Shown here piece after piece: positions 7,656 through 15,469 of a stretch of DNA of 49,204 nucleotides. The position numbers and the translations under genes are program-made. Where the stretch lies: positions 1 to 49,204 of the forward strand of contig JASJAZ010000024.1 of NCBI GenBank assembly GCA_030066785.1, written 5' to 3'. Source of the stretch: Desulfobacterales bacterium (GTDB lineage: Bacteria; Desulfobacterota; Desulfobacteria; Desulfobacterales; JASJAZ01). The notes under the pieces were generated by a model. The model had not been told where the DNA came from. It made no database searches and saw only the letters and a list, made by a program, of their open reading frames with translations. Position 1 is the stretch's first letter; each line of letters begins with the position of its first letter.

Positions 7656-8219
7656 CTAAACTTCCTCACGCCACCGTCTGACATTGACATATTCCATATC
7701 ATAGGTACGGAATATTAGCGCTTCGCGTTGAGCGCGACTTTCCGGCAAGGATTGGAACTTAAGCTGGCCCCATTTTTCAGTCAACTGCTTTTGGGTGGGA
7801 ATCGCGGCGATATCCTTACCCAGACACTCGCCGGTGATGGTATCCCATACAATAGCATTTAGCCCATCTGAAACTACCGCAAACGGTATCTGAAAATTAT
7901 CCAAAAGGCGGGCGGCAGCTATTATTTCTCTTTCACATGAATTTAAAGAACCGGCGGCACATTTAATCGCCAAGACACGCTTGGCTTGCATGCTAACGAC
8001 TAGATCCACCTTCGATTCATAAGGTTTGCCCTTAATAGTCAGCGCAATATCTGCGTCGACTTCAATGTCTTTCTTGGAATAGCCTTTATTTTCGACCAAC
8101 ATGCGTGCAACCATCTGCCGGTTTTCTTCCCACCCGATGTTGGGTATCTCTTTGCCCGTAATGAAATCGATCAGCGTTTGACCTGGTTTGGGGGTACCCA
8201 TCGGTTTAAATCCTGTCAA
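7656..8219 (-). CDS. HsdR N-terminal-like (HSDR_N_2) protein
   Basis: A 187-residue protein resembling the N-terminal nuclease-like domain of type I restriction subunits, found alone in many Desulfobacterota. It shows TLIDFITGKEIPNIGWEE, then VDADIALTIKGKPYESKVDLVV, then VLAIKCAAGSLNSCEREIIAAARLL and PFAVVSDG. In a PD-(D/E)xK nuclease an acidic residue should precede xK. Here the position reads A-I-K, so nuclease activity is doubtful. There is no methylase or specificity subunit nearby, so it is not a restriction system. It is the last gene of the rplU-to-rsfS cluster, 17 bases after rsfS. Its role is unknown. Confidence 0.7.
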   Translation of the reverse strand: MTGFKPMGTPKPGQTLIDFITGKEIPNIGWEENRQMVARMLVENKGYSKKDIEVDADIALTIKGKPYESKVDLVVSMQAKRVLAIKCAAGSLNSCEREIIAAARLLDNFQIPFAVVSDGLNAIVWDTITGECLGKDIAAIPTQKQLTEKWGQLKFQSLPESRAQREALIFRTYDMEYVNVRRWREEV

Positions 8220-8236
8220 TCATATCAATAGGTGGC

Positions 8237-8635
8237 TTATACATCTTTCGATTCCGCAGTGCTGTCAGATAGATAGAATTTTTTCAGGCTTTTGGTTCGG
8301 ATTCGTTTGGCATCGATCCAGAGACCTTCAAGATCATAAAACTGGCGAACACTGTCAAAAAAAATATGGATCACGATATAGCCGTAGTCCATTAAAATCC
8401 AGTGGCCTTCGCGCTGGCCTTCAACACTGAGCGGCTGAATGCCCTGTTTTTTAAGGGTCGTTTTGACATGCTCGGCGATCGCCATTACCTGCCGGCTGGA
8501 ACGGCCGCTGCAAATCAGAAAGGCATCGGCCACAGATGTCAGGTTTTTCACATCAAGCAGCACCGGGTTGAGGACCTTCTTACCCACAACCGCTTTCACA
8601 AATATATCGAGTGATGGTTCTCGCTTTTTCGTCAT
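8237..8635 (-). CDS. rsfS: RsfS, ribosomal silencing factor (Iojap/YbeB family)
   Basis: A 132-residue member of the Iojap/DUF143 family. RsfS binds ribosomal protein uL14 on the 50S subunit and blocks joining with the 30S subunit when nutrients are scarce. Recognisable segments are LDVKNLTSVADAFLICSGRSSRQVMAIAEHV and the late WILMDYGYIVIHIFFDSVRQFYDLEGLW, which is nearly diagnostic. The start overlaps the nadD stop by four bases (ATGA), indicating translational coupling with nadD, a common gene pair. Confidence 0.95.
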   Translation of the reverse strand: MTKKREPSLDIFVKAVVGKKVLNPVLLDVKNLTSVADAFLICSGRSSRQVMAIAEHVKTTLKKQGIQPLSVEGQREGHWILMDYGYIVIHIFFDSVRQFYDLEGLWIDAKRIRTKSLKKFYLSDSTAESKDV

Positions 8636-9297
8636 TGATAAAGTCCTTTGCGCTGAATGTACTCGGCAACTTGCGGCGGCACCAGCGACGCAATCGATTG
8701 TCTCCGTTTCAATTGTTCCCGGACGGCAGTGGCGGAAATATCAAGCGGCGCAACATCATATAAGGATACCGGTTGGAGTTTTGCGTGTGTGAAACACTTT
8801 TTTTCTACTGAATATCGATATCGTGGCGAGATGATGGATGTTAAATATTGGTCCACCAGGGTTTGCATCTGATTAAAATCTGCACCGCCAACGCCGGGCC
8901 GCAGCATAACGATAGAGGCGATCAGTCGAAAAAGATCCGCATATGATTTCCATGTTTGAATCTCCAAAAATGCATCCAGCCCCATTAACAAAAAGAGCTG
9001 ATCGTCATCATCATATTCATTCTTTAATGAACACACCGTGTCAATGGTGTATGAATAACCGGCGCGTTTCAGTTCGGAATCGGAAAGGCTCAAGCCTTGG
9101 TAACCGGCAATGGCCAAACGCACCATTTCGAGCCGATCTTTGGGTTTACAAATGTTTATCGGATCTTTATGGGGCGGCAGGGCCGAAGGGATGAAAACCA
9201 CCGTATCAAGTGCAAAATGGGCCTTTACGCGTTTGGCGGCTTTTAAGTGTCCCAAATGAATAGGATTAAAAGTGCCTCCGAACAATCCGATACGCAT
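8632..9297 (-). CDS. nadD: NadD, nicotinate-nucleotide adenylyltransferase
   Basis: A 221-residue nucleotidyltransferase that converts nicotinate mononucleotide and ATP into deamido-NAD, the central step of NAD synthesis. It has the GGTFNPIHLGHL motif at residues 7-18 with the HxGH active site, PSALPPHKD for substrate binding, LLMGLDAFLEIQTWKSY in the middle, and the ISATAVREQL motif near the end. Length is normal. It overlaps rsfS by four bases. A 155-base gap separates it from proB upstream. Confidence 0.95.
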   Translation of the reverse strand: MRIGLFGGTFNPIHLGHLKAAKRVKAHFALDTVVFIPSALPPHKDPINICKPKDRLEMVRLAIAGYQGLSLSDSELKRAGYSYTIDTVCSLKNEYDDDDQLFLLMGLDAFLEIQTWKSYADLFRLIASIVMLRPGVGGADFNQMQTLVDQYLTSIISPRYRYSVEKKCFTHAKLQPVSLYDVAPLDISATAVREQLKRRQSIASLVPPQVAEYIQRKGLYQ

Positions 9298-9452
9298 ATG
9301 AGTTATCTATATTTAACTTTTGATTAGAATAGAGATTAGCTTTTCACACAATTTTTCAAGACGATTAAAGATGCTCTCTTATCCCTACACCATCGAAAAG
9401 TTCTGATGGCAAGATTTCTGAACCGAGTTTTAGGTACGACAAACATTTAAAA

Positions 9453-10592
9453 TCAATCGGAATCGACCGTAATGGCAAAATTATCCCGGTGTATTACCTC
9501 ATCAAAAGGCTTATCCCCCAGCCGTGTCTTGATTTCACTGGTCCTCAAACCCTTAATCTTTGAAATGTCGGTCGAACTGTAATTAACCAAGCCGGTACCG
9601 ATAACTTGATTCACATTGGAGCTGACTGTTACGGGGGCGCCCATTCCAAATTCGCCCTCGATTCCGACGATGCCGCTGGGAAGCAAACTTTTGCCCCGGT
9701 TTAAAATGGCATTGGCCGCTCCCTTATCCACCTTTATGATACCACGGGGCTTCAAACTAAAAGCAATCCAGCATTTGCGGCTGGGCAACCTTTCTTTTTG
9801 GGGGATGAAAAGGGTGCCGTGTTCCTCACCGTCAAATATACCGGCTAACGTATCCGATTTCAATCCATTGGCGATAATCATGGGAATGCCGGCAGATGTC
9901 AACTTTTTGGCAGCCTTTATCTTGCTCAACATTCCACCCGTGCCCAACGCCCCTGGAATATCACCGGCATATTTTTCAATGCTTTTGCTTATGGTGGTAA
10001 CCGTGGAAATCAGTTTGGCATCCGAGGCCGTACGCGGATCTTTGTCGAACAATCCATCAATATCCGTTAAGTTAATCAAAAAATCAGCGTCCATTAATAA
10101 CGTGATCAGAGCGGCTAAATGATCATTGTCGCCAAATTGTATGGATTCCACCGACACCGTGTCGTTTTCATTAATAACCGGGACCACCTGCCAGGACAAT
10201 AGCGTATACAAGGTGTTGCGGGCATTTAAATAGCGCTTGCGATGGCTGAGTCCGTCGCTGGTAAGCAACATTTGCGCAACTTTTTTCTGATAACGCCCAA
10301 AGGCCTTTTCGTAGGCCATCATCAGACCCGGCTGACCCACCGCCGCTGCGGCCTGCCGCTTGGGTATTTCATCCGGACGTTTGCCTAGACCAATTTTTTT
10401 AATGCCTGACGCCATGGCACCGGAGGAAACCAGGATAATTTCCAAGCCGCCGTTGATAAGATCACAGATTTGAGTCGATATGGCATTGATCGCTTCAATG
10501 TTTAAACCATTGGCCTGGGTGAGTACATTGCTGCCGATTTTGACAATGACACGTTTGACGCCTGTAACATACGATTTTCGATTAATCGCCAT
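9453..10592 (-). CDS. proB: ProB, glutamate 5-kinase with C-terminal PUA domain
   Basis: A 379-residue enzyme that phosphorylates glutamate as the first step of proline synthesis. The amino-acid kinase domain shows VIVKIGSNVLT, VSSGAMASGIKKIGL, QLLL-type helices, VVPVINENDTVSVESIQFGDNDHLAALI and GALGTGGMLSKIKAAKKL. A PUA domain follows from about residue 285 (GIIKVDKGAANAIL ... GTGLVNYSSTDISKIKG). The ATG at 10592 fits the family start (MAINRKSYV). An upstream ATG at 10601 would add three residues. Either start overlaps the end of obg (10582-10584), so translation is coupled. The partner proA, often next in this cluster, is not here. Confidence 0.95.
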   Translation of the reverse strand: MAINRKSYVTGVKRVIVKIGSNVLTQANGLNIEAINAISTQICDLINGGLEIILVSSGAMASGIKKIGLGKRPDEIPKRQAAAAVGQPGLMMAYEKAFGRYQKKVAQMLLTSDGLSHRKRYLNARNTLYTLLSWQVVPVINENDTVSVESIQFGDNDHLAALITLLMDADFLINLTDIDGLFDKDPRTASDAKLISTVTTISKSIEKYAGDIPGALGTGGMLSKIKAAKKLTSAGIPMIIANGLKSDTLAGIFDGEEHGTLFIPQKERLPSRKCWIAFSLKPRGIIKVDKGAANAILNRGKSLLPSGIVGIEGEFGMGAPVTVSSNVNQVIGTGLVNYSSTDISKIKGLRTSEIKTRLGDKPFDEVIHRDNFAITVDSD

Positions 10593-11586
10593 TTTCTGCA
10601 TCCAGCATGTTTACAAGTTTAGACTTTAATTGATCCAAGCCCTGACCGGTGGCGGCCGATATGGTCATGATATCATCGCGGTCGAGGGCCGTGCGAACAG
10701 CATCCACGGCCTTTTGCGTGTCGATGATATCTAATTTGTTTAAAACGATCAATTGGGGTTTGGTATTTAGGGCACGGTTGTGTTGACACAACTCGCTGTT
10801 AACCGTTTGAAAAGCACTTAAGGGATTATGCGGGTCCACAGTTGACGCATCAATTAGGTGCAATAACATCCGCGTGCGTTCAATATGTTTGAGAAAATGG
10901 GTTCCCAATCCAGCACCTTGGTGGGCACCTTCAATTAAACCGGGAATGTCCGCCACAACAAACGGTTCGGCCCATTCCGTGTGCACCACGCCAAGGTTGG
11001 GCGTCAGAGTTGTGAAGGGATAATCAGCGATTTTGGGCGATGCGGCCGATATTTTACTGAGAAGGGTCGATTTGCCAGCGTTCGGCAACCCAATAATACC
11101 GATATCGGCCAGCAATTTGAGTTCAAGTTTTAAATTGAGGATTTCACCGGACGCACCCGGCTGGGCAAATCGGGGGGCTCTATTGGTCGATGTTTTAAAA
11201 CGCGCATTGCCTTGTCCGCCTCGTCCGCCACGGGCAATGATATAGGTTTCATGCGCGGTCACCAAATCACAAATAAGGTGATCGGTGTCTGTATCAAAAA
11301 CCAGGGTTCCCGCCGGGACTTCAATGGTGGCATCGGCGCCATTGCGGCCGGTTTTGCGTTTACCCAACCCGCTGGCACCATTTTTTGCTCGAAAATGACG
11401 TTTGAATCGCAAGTGGTACAGCGTGCGCTTGCGCGGAGAAGTTTTTATGACGACATTGCCGCCCTTACCGCCGTCACCGCCGTCGGGCCCACCGCGAGGT
11501 ACATATTTTTCGCGTCTGAAGCTGACGCATCCCTTACCACCATCACCGGATTGGACGGTAACAAGGGCCTCATCAATGAATTTCAC
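10582..11586 (-). CDS. obg: Obg/CgtA GTPase
   Basis: A 334-residue ribosome-associated GTPase involved in 50S assembly and stress responses. The glycine-rich Obg fold occupies residues 1-158 ([27 protein letters not shown]). The G domain follows with G1 GLPNAGKST (166-174), switch region [13 protein letters not shown]3 DIPGLIEGA and G4 NKLD. The C-terminal extension seen in some bacteria is absent. It overlaps rpmA upstream by four bases and proB downstream, placing it in the middle of a coupled operon rplU-rpmA-obg-proB. Confidence 0.97.
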   Translation of the reverse strand: MKFIDEALVTVQSGDGGKGCVSFRREKYVPRGGPDGGDGGKGGNVVIKTSPRKRTLYHLRFKRHFRAKNGASGLGKRKTGRNGADATIEVPAGTLVFDTDTDHLICDLVTAHETYIIARGGRGGQGNARFKTSTNRAPRFAQPGASGEILNLKLELKLLADIGIIGLPNAGKSTLLSKISAASPKIADYPFTTLTPNLGVVHTEWAEPFVVADIPGLIEGAHQGAGLGTHFLKHIERTRMLLHLIDASTVDPHNPLSAFQTVNSELCQHNRALNTKPQLIVLNKLDIIDTQKAVDAVRTALDRDDIMTISAATGQGLDQLKSKLVNMLDAENGD

Positions 11587-11837
11587 TCTGGATAAATGCT
11601 AACTTTCTTGCGCGAGCGCCCCATCCGTTCAAAGGCAACCACCCCATCAATCTTGGCATAGAGGGTATAGTCTTTGCCCATGCCGACATTGTTGCCCGGA
11701 TGCACCTTGGTACCCAGTTGTCTGATCAATATATTGCCGGCTTTAACACGCTGCCCGCCAAATCGTTTGACCCCGCGCCGCTGCGCATTGCTGTCACGAC
11801 CGTTTTTAGAACTGCCGCCTGCTTTCTTATGAGCCAT
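11583..11837 (-). CDS. rpmA: Ribosomal protein bL27
   Basis: An 84-residue 50S ribosomal protein located near the peptidyl-transferase centre. The sequence has the usual [16 protein letters not shown] opening, [15 protein letters not shown], and [24 protein letters not shown]. No N-terminal cleavage extension of the Firmicutes type is present. A good AAGGAG precedes the start, and the stop overlaps obg. Confidence 0.98.
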   Translation of the reverse strand: MAHKKAGGSSKNGRDSNAQRRGVKRFGGQRVKAGNILIRQLGTKVHPGNNVGMGKDYTLYAKIDGVVAFERMGRSRKKVSIYPE

Positions 11838-11861
11838 CGATATATCTCCTTACGTTTAGAA

Positions 11862-12176
11862 CTATTGGAATTTAATGCTGTCAATTTGAATCGCCGTGTA
11901 TTGCTGGCGATGACCCTGTTTACGACGATAACGTTTACGGCGCTTGTATTTAAAAACAATGATTTTTTTGGCCTTGCCTTGTTCAATGATGTGCCCTTTG
12001 ACCTCCACGTTTGCCAGCAACGGGCGCCCCACCTCAACTTTGTCGCCATCAGATACCATCAAGACCTGATCAAACAGGATTTCTGATCCCACATCACCTT
12101 CCATTTTTTCAAATCGCAGGGTATCGCCCTCTTGCACTTTATATTGTTTACCACCCGTATTAACGACCGCATACAT
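11862..12176 (-). CDS. rplU: Ribosomal protein bL21
   Basis: A 104-residue 50S ribosomal protein that binds 23S rRNA. It starts with MYAVVNTGGKQYKVQEGD and has the basic stretch KYKRRKRYRRKQGHRQQYT near the end, both typical. The start at 12176 is fixed by AGGAGG ten bases upstream and by family length, although the frame extends to 12218. It is the first gene of the ribosomal/Obg operon. Confidence 0.98.
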   Translation of the reverse strand: MYAVVNTGGKQYKVQEGDTLRFEKMEGDVGSEILFDQVLMVSDGDKVEVGRPLLANVEVKGHIIEQGKAKKIIVFKYKRRKRYRRKQGHRQQYTAIQIDSIKFQ

Positions 12177-12234
12177 GGATCGAATCCTCCTTATGAAATA
12201 CATAATCAGGTTTGCCAAATTTCAAAACTCGCAA

Positions 12235-12262
12235 ATATTAAATGTTTCATATTTTTTGTCAA
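12235..12262 (-). promoter_or_regulatory. Sigma-70 promoter of the rplU-rpmA-obg-proB operon
   Basis: On the minus strand a perfect TTGACA (12257-12262) is followed after 16 bases by TAATAT (12235-12240). The start of transcription would lie near 12228, giving a leader of about 50 bases before rplU. The surrounding DNA is strongly AT-rich. The rest of the gap up to about 12450 shows no gene. Confidence 0.6.
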
Positions 12263-12454
12263 GTAAAATATGAGATGTAACCGTTCGTTAAATAATTTAT
12301 CAATATTTGCTCAAAATAGAATATGAGCGATCACCCTTGCAACAAGGCGCACTGCATTGATGGTCAGAGAAATTAGCATCAGGACCGCGTGTTCACTTTT
12401 CGATTCATGCTTATCCAACAATATACCACGGCTAAGGCCATGTTTGTCATGACT

Positions 12455-12484
12455 TTGCCGACATCATCCGGCCTATGCTATAAC
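12455..12484 (+). promoter_or_regulatory. Candidate promoter of the MOSC gene
   Basis: TTGCCG (12455-12460) and TATAAC (12479-12484) are separated by 18 bases. The latter matches the -10 consensus in five of six positions. It would give a leader of about 75 bases before the ATG at 12565. Confidence 0.4.
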
Positions 12485-12564
12485 TGGCTGTCAATGGCTG
12501 GGGTGGACAGACGCTATATTGTTTTTATGTTGTAAATAAAACCGGAAGTCGAAGTGGGAATATA

Positions 12565-13014
12565 ATGAAAATTGTATCCATCGCCATCAGTTCTAAAAAA
12601 GGAACGCGTAAAAAATGTACCGATCAGGCCGAATTAATCCCCAATCACGGCGTCAAAGGCGATGCCCATGCCGGTGAATGGCACCGCCAGGTCAGTTTTT
12701 TGGCCCAGGAAAGTATTGATACGGTACGCCAGCAAGGATTGGACGTATCTTTCGGTGATTTTGCGGAAAATATCGCTACCCAGGGGATTGATTGGTTAAG
12801 CCTGCCGGTGGGCACCCGTTTGCAACTGGGCGTCACTGCCTTAGTGGAAATTACCCAGATCGGTAAAGAATGTCATCAGAAATGTGCTATCTACTATAAA
12901 GCCGGCGACTGCATTATGCCGCGCGAAGGTGTGTTTGCAAGGGTTCTGGAGGGGGGAACCGTACGCACCGGTGATGCCATCCAAATATTGACAGATCAAT
13001 CCAGCAATGATTGA
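12565..13014 (+). CDS. MOSC domain protein (molybdenum cofactor-associated)
   Basis: A 149-residue stand-alone MOSC domain. MOSC domains occur in molybdenum-cofactor sulfurases and in small proteins thought to carry sulfur or handle the cofactor. The protein shows the family pattern HGVKGDAHAG (about 27-36), the FAENIATQGIDW segment and the conserved region GKECHQKC-x7-DCIMPREGVFARV with its cysteine cluster. Standalone versions often sit beside molybdopterin genes such as moaC or mog, but none are adjacent here. It faces the dsr operon convergently and may share the terminator between them. Confidence 0.85.
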   Translation: MKIVSIAISSKKGTRKKCTDQAELIPNHGVKGDAHAGEWHRQVSFLAQESIDTVRQQGLDVSFGDFAENIATQGIDWLSLPVGTRLQLGVTALVEITQIGKECHQKCAIYYKAGDCIMPREGVFARVLEGGTVRTGDAIQILTDQSSND

Positions 13015-13061
13015 CCATTATACGACATCATCCTTTTCCCTAATAACCAGAACTAAGCTCC

Positions 13062-13096
13062 AAATAAAAAGGGGGGTTCGTCAAAACGAAGCCCCC
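13062..13096 (-). terminator. Terminator at the end of the dsr operon
   Basis: GGGGGGTTCG (13071-13080) pairs with CGAAGCCCCC (13087-13096), with a single mismatch. On the minus strand the hairpin is followed by TTTTTATTT. It lies about 30 bases after the dsrP stop codon. The plus-strand MOSC transcript would also meet the hairpin, but without a T-tract. Confidence 0.8.
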
Positions 13097-13124
13097 TTCG
13101 ATAGGATTGGACGAAATTTAATGA

Positions 13125-14285
13125 TCAGGCGCCGGCCGCCTCCTGTTTAACCCCAATCGCGATTTTAAATAAAAGGGTCAACACCAAAAAACCTGCCGCC
13201 CATACGCCGATACTGATCAAGACTTCCGGCAGAGTGGGGATATACTCATTAACATGATGCATCGGATTGGGTACAAACCCTCCGGCAATCATGCCCATGC
13301 CTTTGTCGATCCAGGTGCCGGCAAACACAAAGAGGCACGCTACCGCCAGAATAGTTTCATTTTGACGCGCAGCCGGGATCAGCAGCAACAAGATAGCAGT
13401 GAGCATTAAGCCCATGGATGTCCACATCCAAGGCACCAAAGCGCCATGACCGTGCAGACCAAAGAACAGATAGGTCAGATGTGCGGTGTGTTCGGGTATC
13501 TGGCTGTAAGCCGCCACGAACACCTCACAAAGAAAGAAAAAAACATTGATAATGATGGCATAGGTCACAATTTTGGACAGGGTCTGAATCGGCTTGGTGC
13601 CGGCATCAAAATTGGTTACCTTGCGGAGCAACAAACACAGCAGAATTAACAAGGACGGCCCGGCGGCAAAGGCTGACGACAAAAAGCGCGGGGCTAGAAT
13701 GGCGGTAAGCCAAAAGCCACGGCCTGGCAAACCGCAATACAGGAATGCCGTAACCGTATGAATACTGACCGCCCAGGGAATCGAGATATATATTAATAAC
13801 TTGGCCCATTTGGGAGGCGGCACCCCATAACGCTCAGCCTCCAACACTTTCCACCCAATCACGATGTTGAGAAACAGATACCCGTTTAACACGATCATGT
13901 CCCAAAACAACATGGAATTGGGGGTGGGATAAAGGATCACATTTAACACGCGCATCGGTTGACCAAGGTCAACAAAAATAAACAGAATACACATGGTGAC
14001 CGAGGATACCGCCAGAAATTCACCCAAAATGGTAATTTTCCCAAACGCTTTGTAATCATGCAAGTAATACGGCAGCACCAGCATTACGGCAGACGCCGCT
14101 ACACCGACCAGGAATGTAAACTGGGCAATGTAAAATCCCCAGGTAACATCGCGGCTCATGCCGGTAATTCCTAAACCGAATTGTAGCTGCCACAAATAGA
14201 ATCCTGTGCCCACACCAACAATGGCCGCCAGGATTGTCACTAGCCCATAATATTTTTTGTCGCCTTTTAATGCAAGTTCAAGCAT
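13125..14285 (-). CDS. dsrP: DsrP, NrfD-like membrane subunit of the DsrMKJOP complex
   Basis: A 386-residue integral membrane protein of the NrfD/PsrC family with about ten hydrophobic segments. In sulfate reducers DsrP is the quinone-interacting partner of periplasmic DsrO and DsrJ. Characteristic stretches are WGFYIAQFTFLVGVAASAVMLVLPYYLHDYKAFG, the IFVDLGQPMRVLN turn, SIPWAVSIHTVTAFLYCGLPGRGFW, and the GTWIDKGMGMIAGGFVPNP segment near the end. It begins seven bases after dsrO and is the last gene of the operon, followed by a strong terminator. Confidence 0.95.
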   Translation of the reverse strand: MLELALKGDKKYYGLVTILAAIVGVGTGFYLWQLQFGLGITGMSRDVTWGFYIAQFTFLVGVAASAVMLVLPYYLHDYKAFGKITILGEFLAVSSVTMCILFIFVDLGQPMRVLNVILYPTPNSMLFWDMIVLNGYLFLNIVIGWKVLEAERYGVPPPKWAKLLIYISIPWAVSIHTVTAFLYCGLPGRGFWLTAILAPRFLSSAFAAGPSLLILLCLLLRKVTNFDAGTKPIQTLSKIVTYAIIINVFFFLCEVFVAAYSQIPEHTAHLTYLFFGLHGHGALVPWMWTSMGLMLTAILLLLIPAARQNETILAVACLFVFAGTWIDKGMGMIAGGFVPNPMHHVNEYIPTLPEVLISIGVWAAGFLVLTLLFKIAIGVKQEAAGA

Positions 14286-14292
14286 AGCAACC

Positions 14293-15084
14293 TCATACGA
14301 TGTAGTAAACGCTTGGCTCTGTACCCAGAGACTGTTTACGCCGAATAGTAAAGTTTTCTTTTAACAATTGCCTCACATCCGAAGCGGGGTCATCCAAATC
14401 GCCGAAAGCCAAAGCGCCATTGGATACCTCCACACATGCCGGCATTTTGCCAACAGCCAGACGTTCGGCACAGAAATTACATTTTTCCACCACACCCTTC
14501 ATACGCGTCGGAAACTCGGTGGTCACCTCGGCAATAAAGGGTCGCGGATCGCGGAAATTAAAGCTGCGGGCGCCATAGGGACACGCCGCCATGCAGAAAC
14601 GGCAGCCGATGCAGCGATGAAAATCCATCAAAACCACTCCGTCACTGGCCCTTTTAAAAGTCGCCTTGGTCGGGCAGGCTCGCACGCATGGCGGATTTTC
14701 ACAGTGGTTGCACAATACCAAAAACGGTAAATCTTTAACGCGCTCGTTAAGATACCGATTTTCTTTCATTGGAAAGGCGTGCTCAAATTCTTCTTCCCAG
14801 ATCCACTTGATTTCATGGCGCTCAACCGTAAGGTTGGGCACATTATGCACTTTGTGACAAACCTCGATAATCGGTTCCAAATCTTCAGCCGATTCGAACT
14901 GGCGGGTGTCAATCACCATTGCCCAGTGCTTAGCTGTAAGGGCTTTGTCACCCACAACAAACCGGCCTTGGGGTGAGGCCCCATGCTCGGCGGAGGCCGC
15001 CCAAACATCAGCCACCGGTTTGGCGCAGACACCCAATGCGGTGAGTCCGGCGATTTTCAAGAAGCTGCGTCTACTTCTTTCCAT
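14293..15084 (-). CDS. dsrO: DsrO, periplasmic iron-sulfur subunit of DsrMKJOP
   Basis: A 263-residue ferredoxin-like protein with a Tat signal (RRSFLK at 5-10, hydrophobic core, cleavage near VWAAS). Cysteine motifs visible are CNHC-x4-C-x3-C (125-137), CxxCxxCxxxC (158-168) and CNFC with a distant C (202, 205, 217). The first motif usual in NrfC/HybA-type proteins (CxxCxxCxxxC near residues 60-75) is missing: the stretch after DTR reads QFESAED, and only Cys76 remains. It should therefore hold fewer clusters than the four-cluster relatives. DsrO passes electrons between DsrJ and DsrP in the periplasm. It overlaps dsrJ by 14 bases. Confidence 0.95.
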   Translation of the reverse strand: MERSRRSFLKIAGLTALGVCAKPVADVWAASAEHGASPQGRFVVGDKALTAKHWAMVIDTRQFESAEDLEPIIEVCHKVHNVPNLTVERHEIKWIWEEEFEHAFPMKENRYLNERVKDLPFLVLCNHCENPPCVRACPTKATFKRASDGVVLMDFHRCIGCRFCMAACPYGARSFNFRDPRPFIAEVTTEFPTRMKGVVEKCNFCAERLAVGKMPACVEVSNGALAFGDLDDPASDVRQLLKENFTIRRKQSLGTEPSVYYIV

Positions 15085-15469
15085 AGTTCATCTCCTTCGG
15101 ATTGATATGGCAATCCCAGCAATAAGGACTTACCGAAGCGTAATTGTGACAGCGATCACAAAATTTCGCTTTATCTTCATGACAACCCAGGCAGGTAGTC
15201 GTTAACCCTGGATAATATTCTTTGTCGTTCCAGGCCACAAACACGCGCTTGCCCTCGCGCGAAACTGTATCGCGCCATTGGTCTAATAGATGCATGTGGT
15301 TTCTGCGAATATCTTCAAGCGGTTTCACACAGGTTTCAGCAGCCTTGGCTGTATCGGATAGCCAAACTTCGGGCGCCGGTGCGGCTTTGCCACGATTATA
15401 CCAAACCGGAAATAAAACGATCGCAAAGAAGACAACTAAACCAAGTACGATCCATTTTTTATCATTCAT
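15071..15469 (-). CDS. dsrJ: DsrJ, triheme cytochrome c of DsrMKJOP
   Basis: A 132-residue protein with an uncleaved-looking N-terminal membrane anchor (residues 6-23) and three CxxCH heme sites: CLGCH (93-97), CDRCH (104-108) and CWDCH (117-121). Cys47 lies outside these motifs at the place where characterised DsrJ proteins supply an unusual cysteine axial ligand to one heme. The chosen start ATG (15469) overlaps the dsrK stop by eight bases and gives the standard length. The frame extends upstream inside dsrK without a membrane anchor, so the longer version is unlikely. Confidence 0.95.
   Translation of the reverse strand: MNDKKWIVLGLVVFFAIVLFPVWYNRGKAAPAPEVWLSDTAKAAETCVKPLEDIRRNHMHLLDQWRDTVSREGKRVFVAWNDKEYYPGLTTTCLGCHEDKAKFCDRCHNYASVSPYCWDCHINPKEMNYGKK

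Noticed and set aside
4366..8219. A defence island made of the AAA ATPase and the HsdR-N-like protein
   Set aside because: The two genes are separated by the cyclase and the zinc-ribbon gene, no methylase, nuclease or toxin is present, and the HsdR-N-like gene belongs to a housekeeping operon.
11212..11595. A 127-codon plus-strand frame within obg
   Set aside because: It is antisense to the well-conserved, glycine-rich obg coding sequence, which readily produces long antisense frames.
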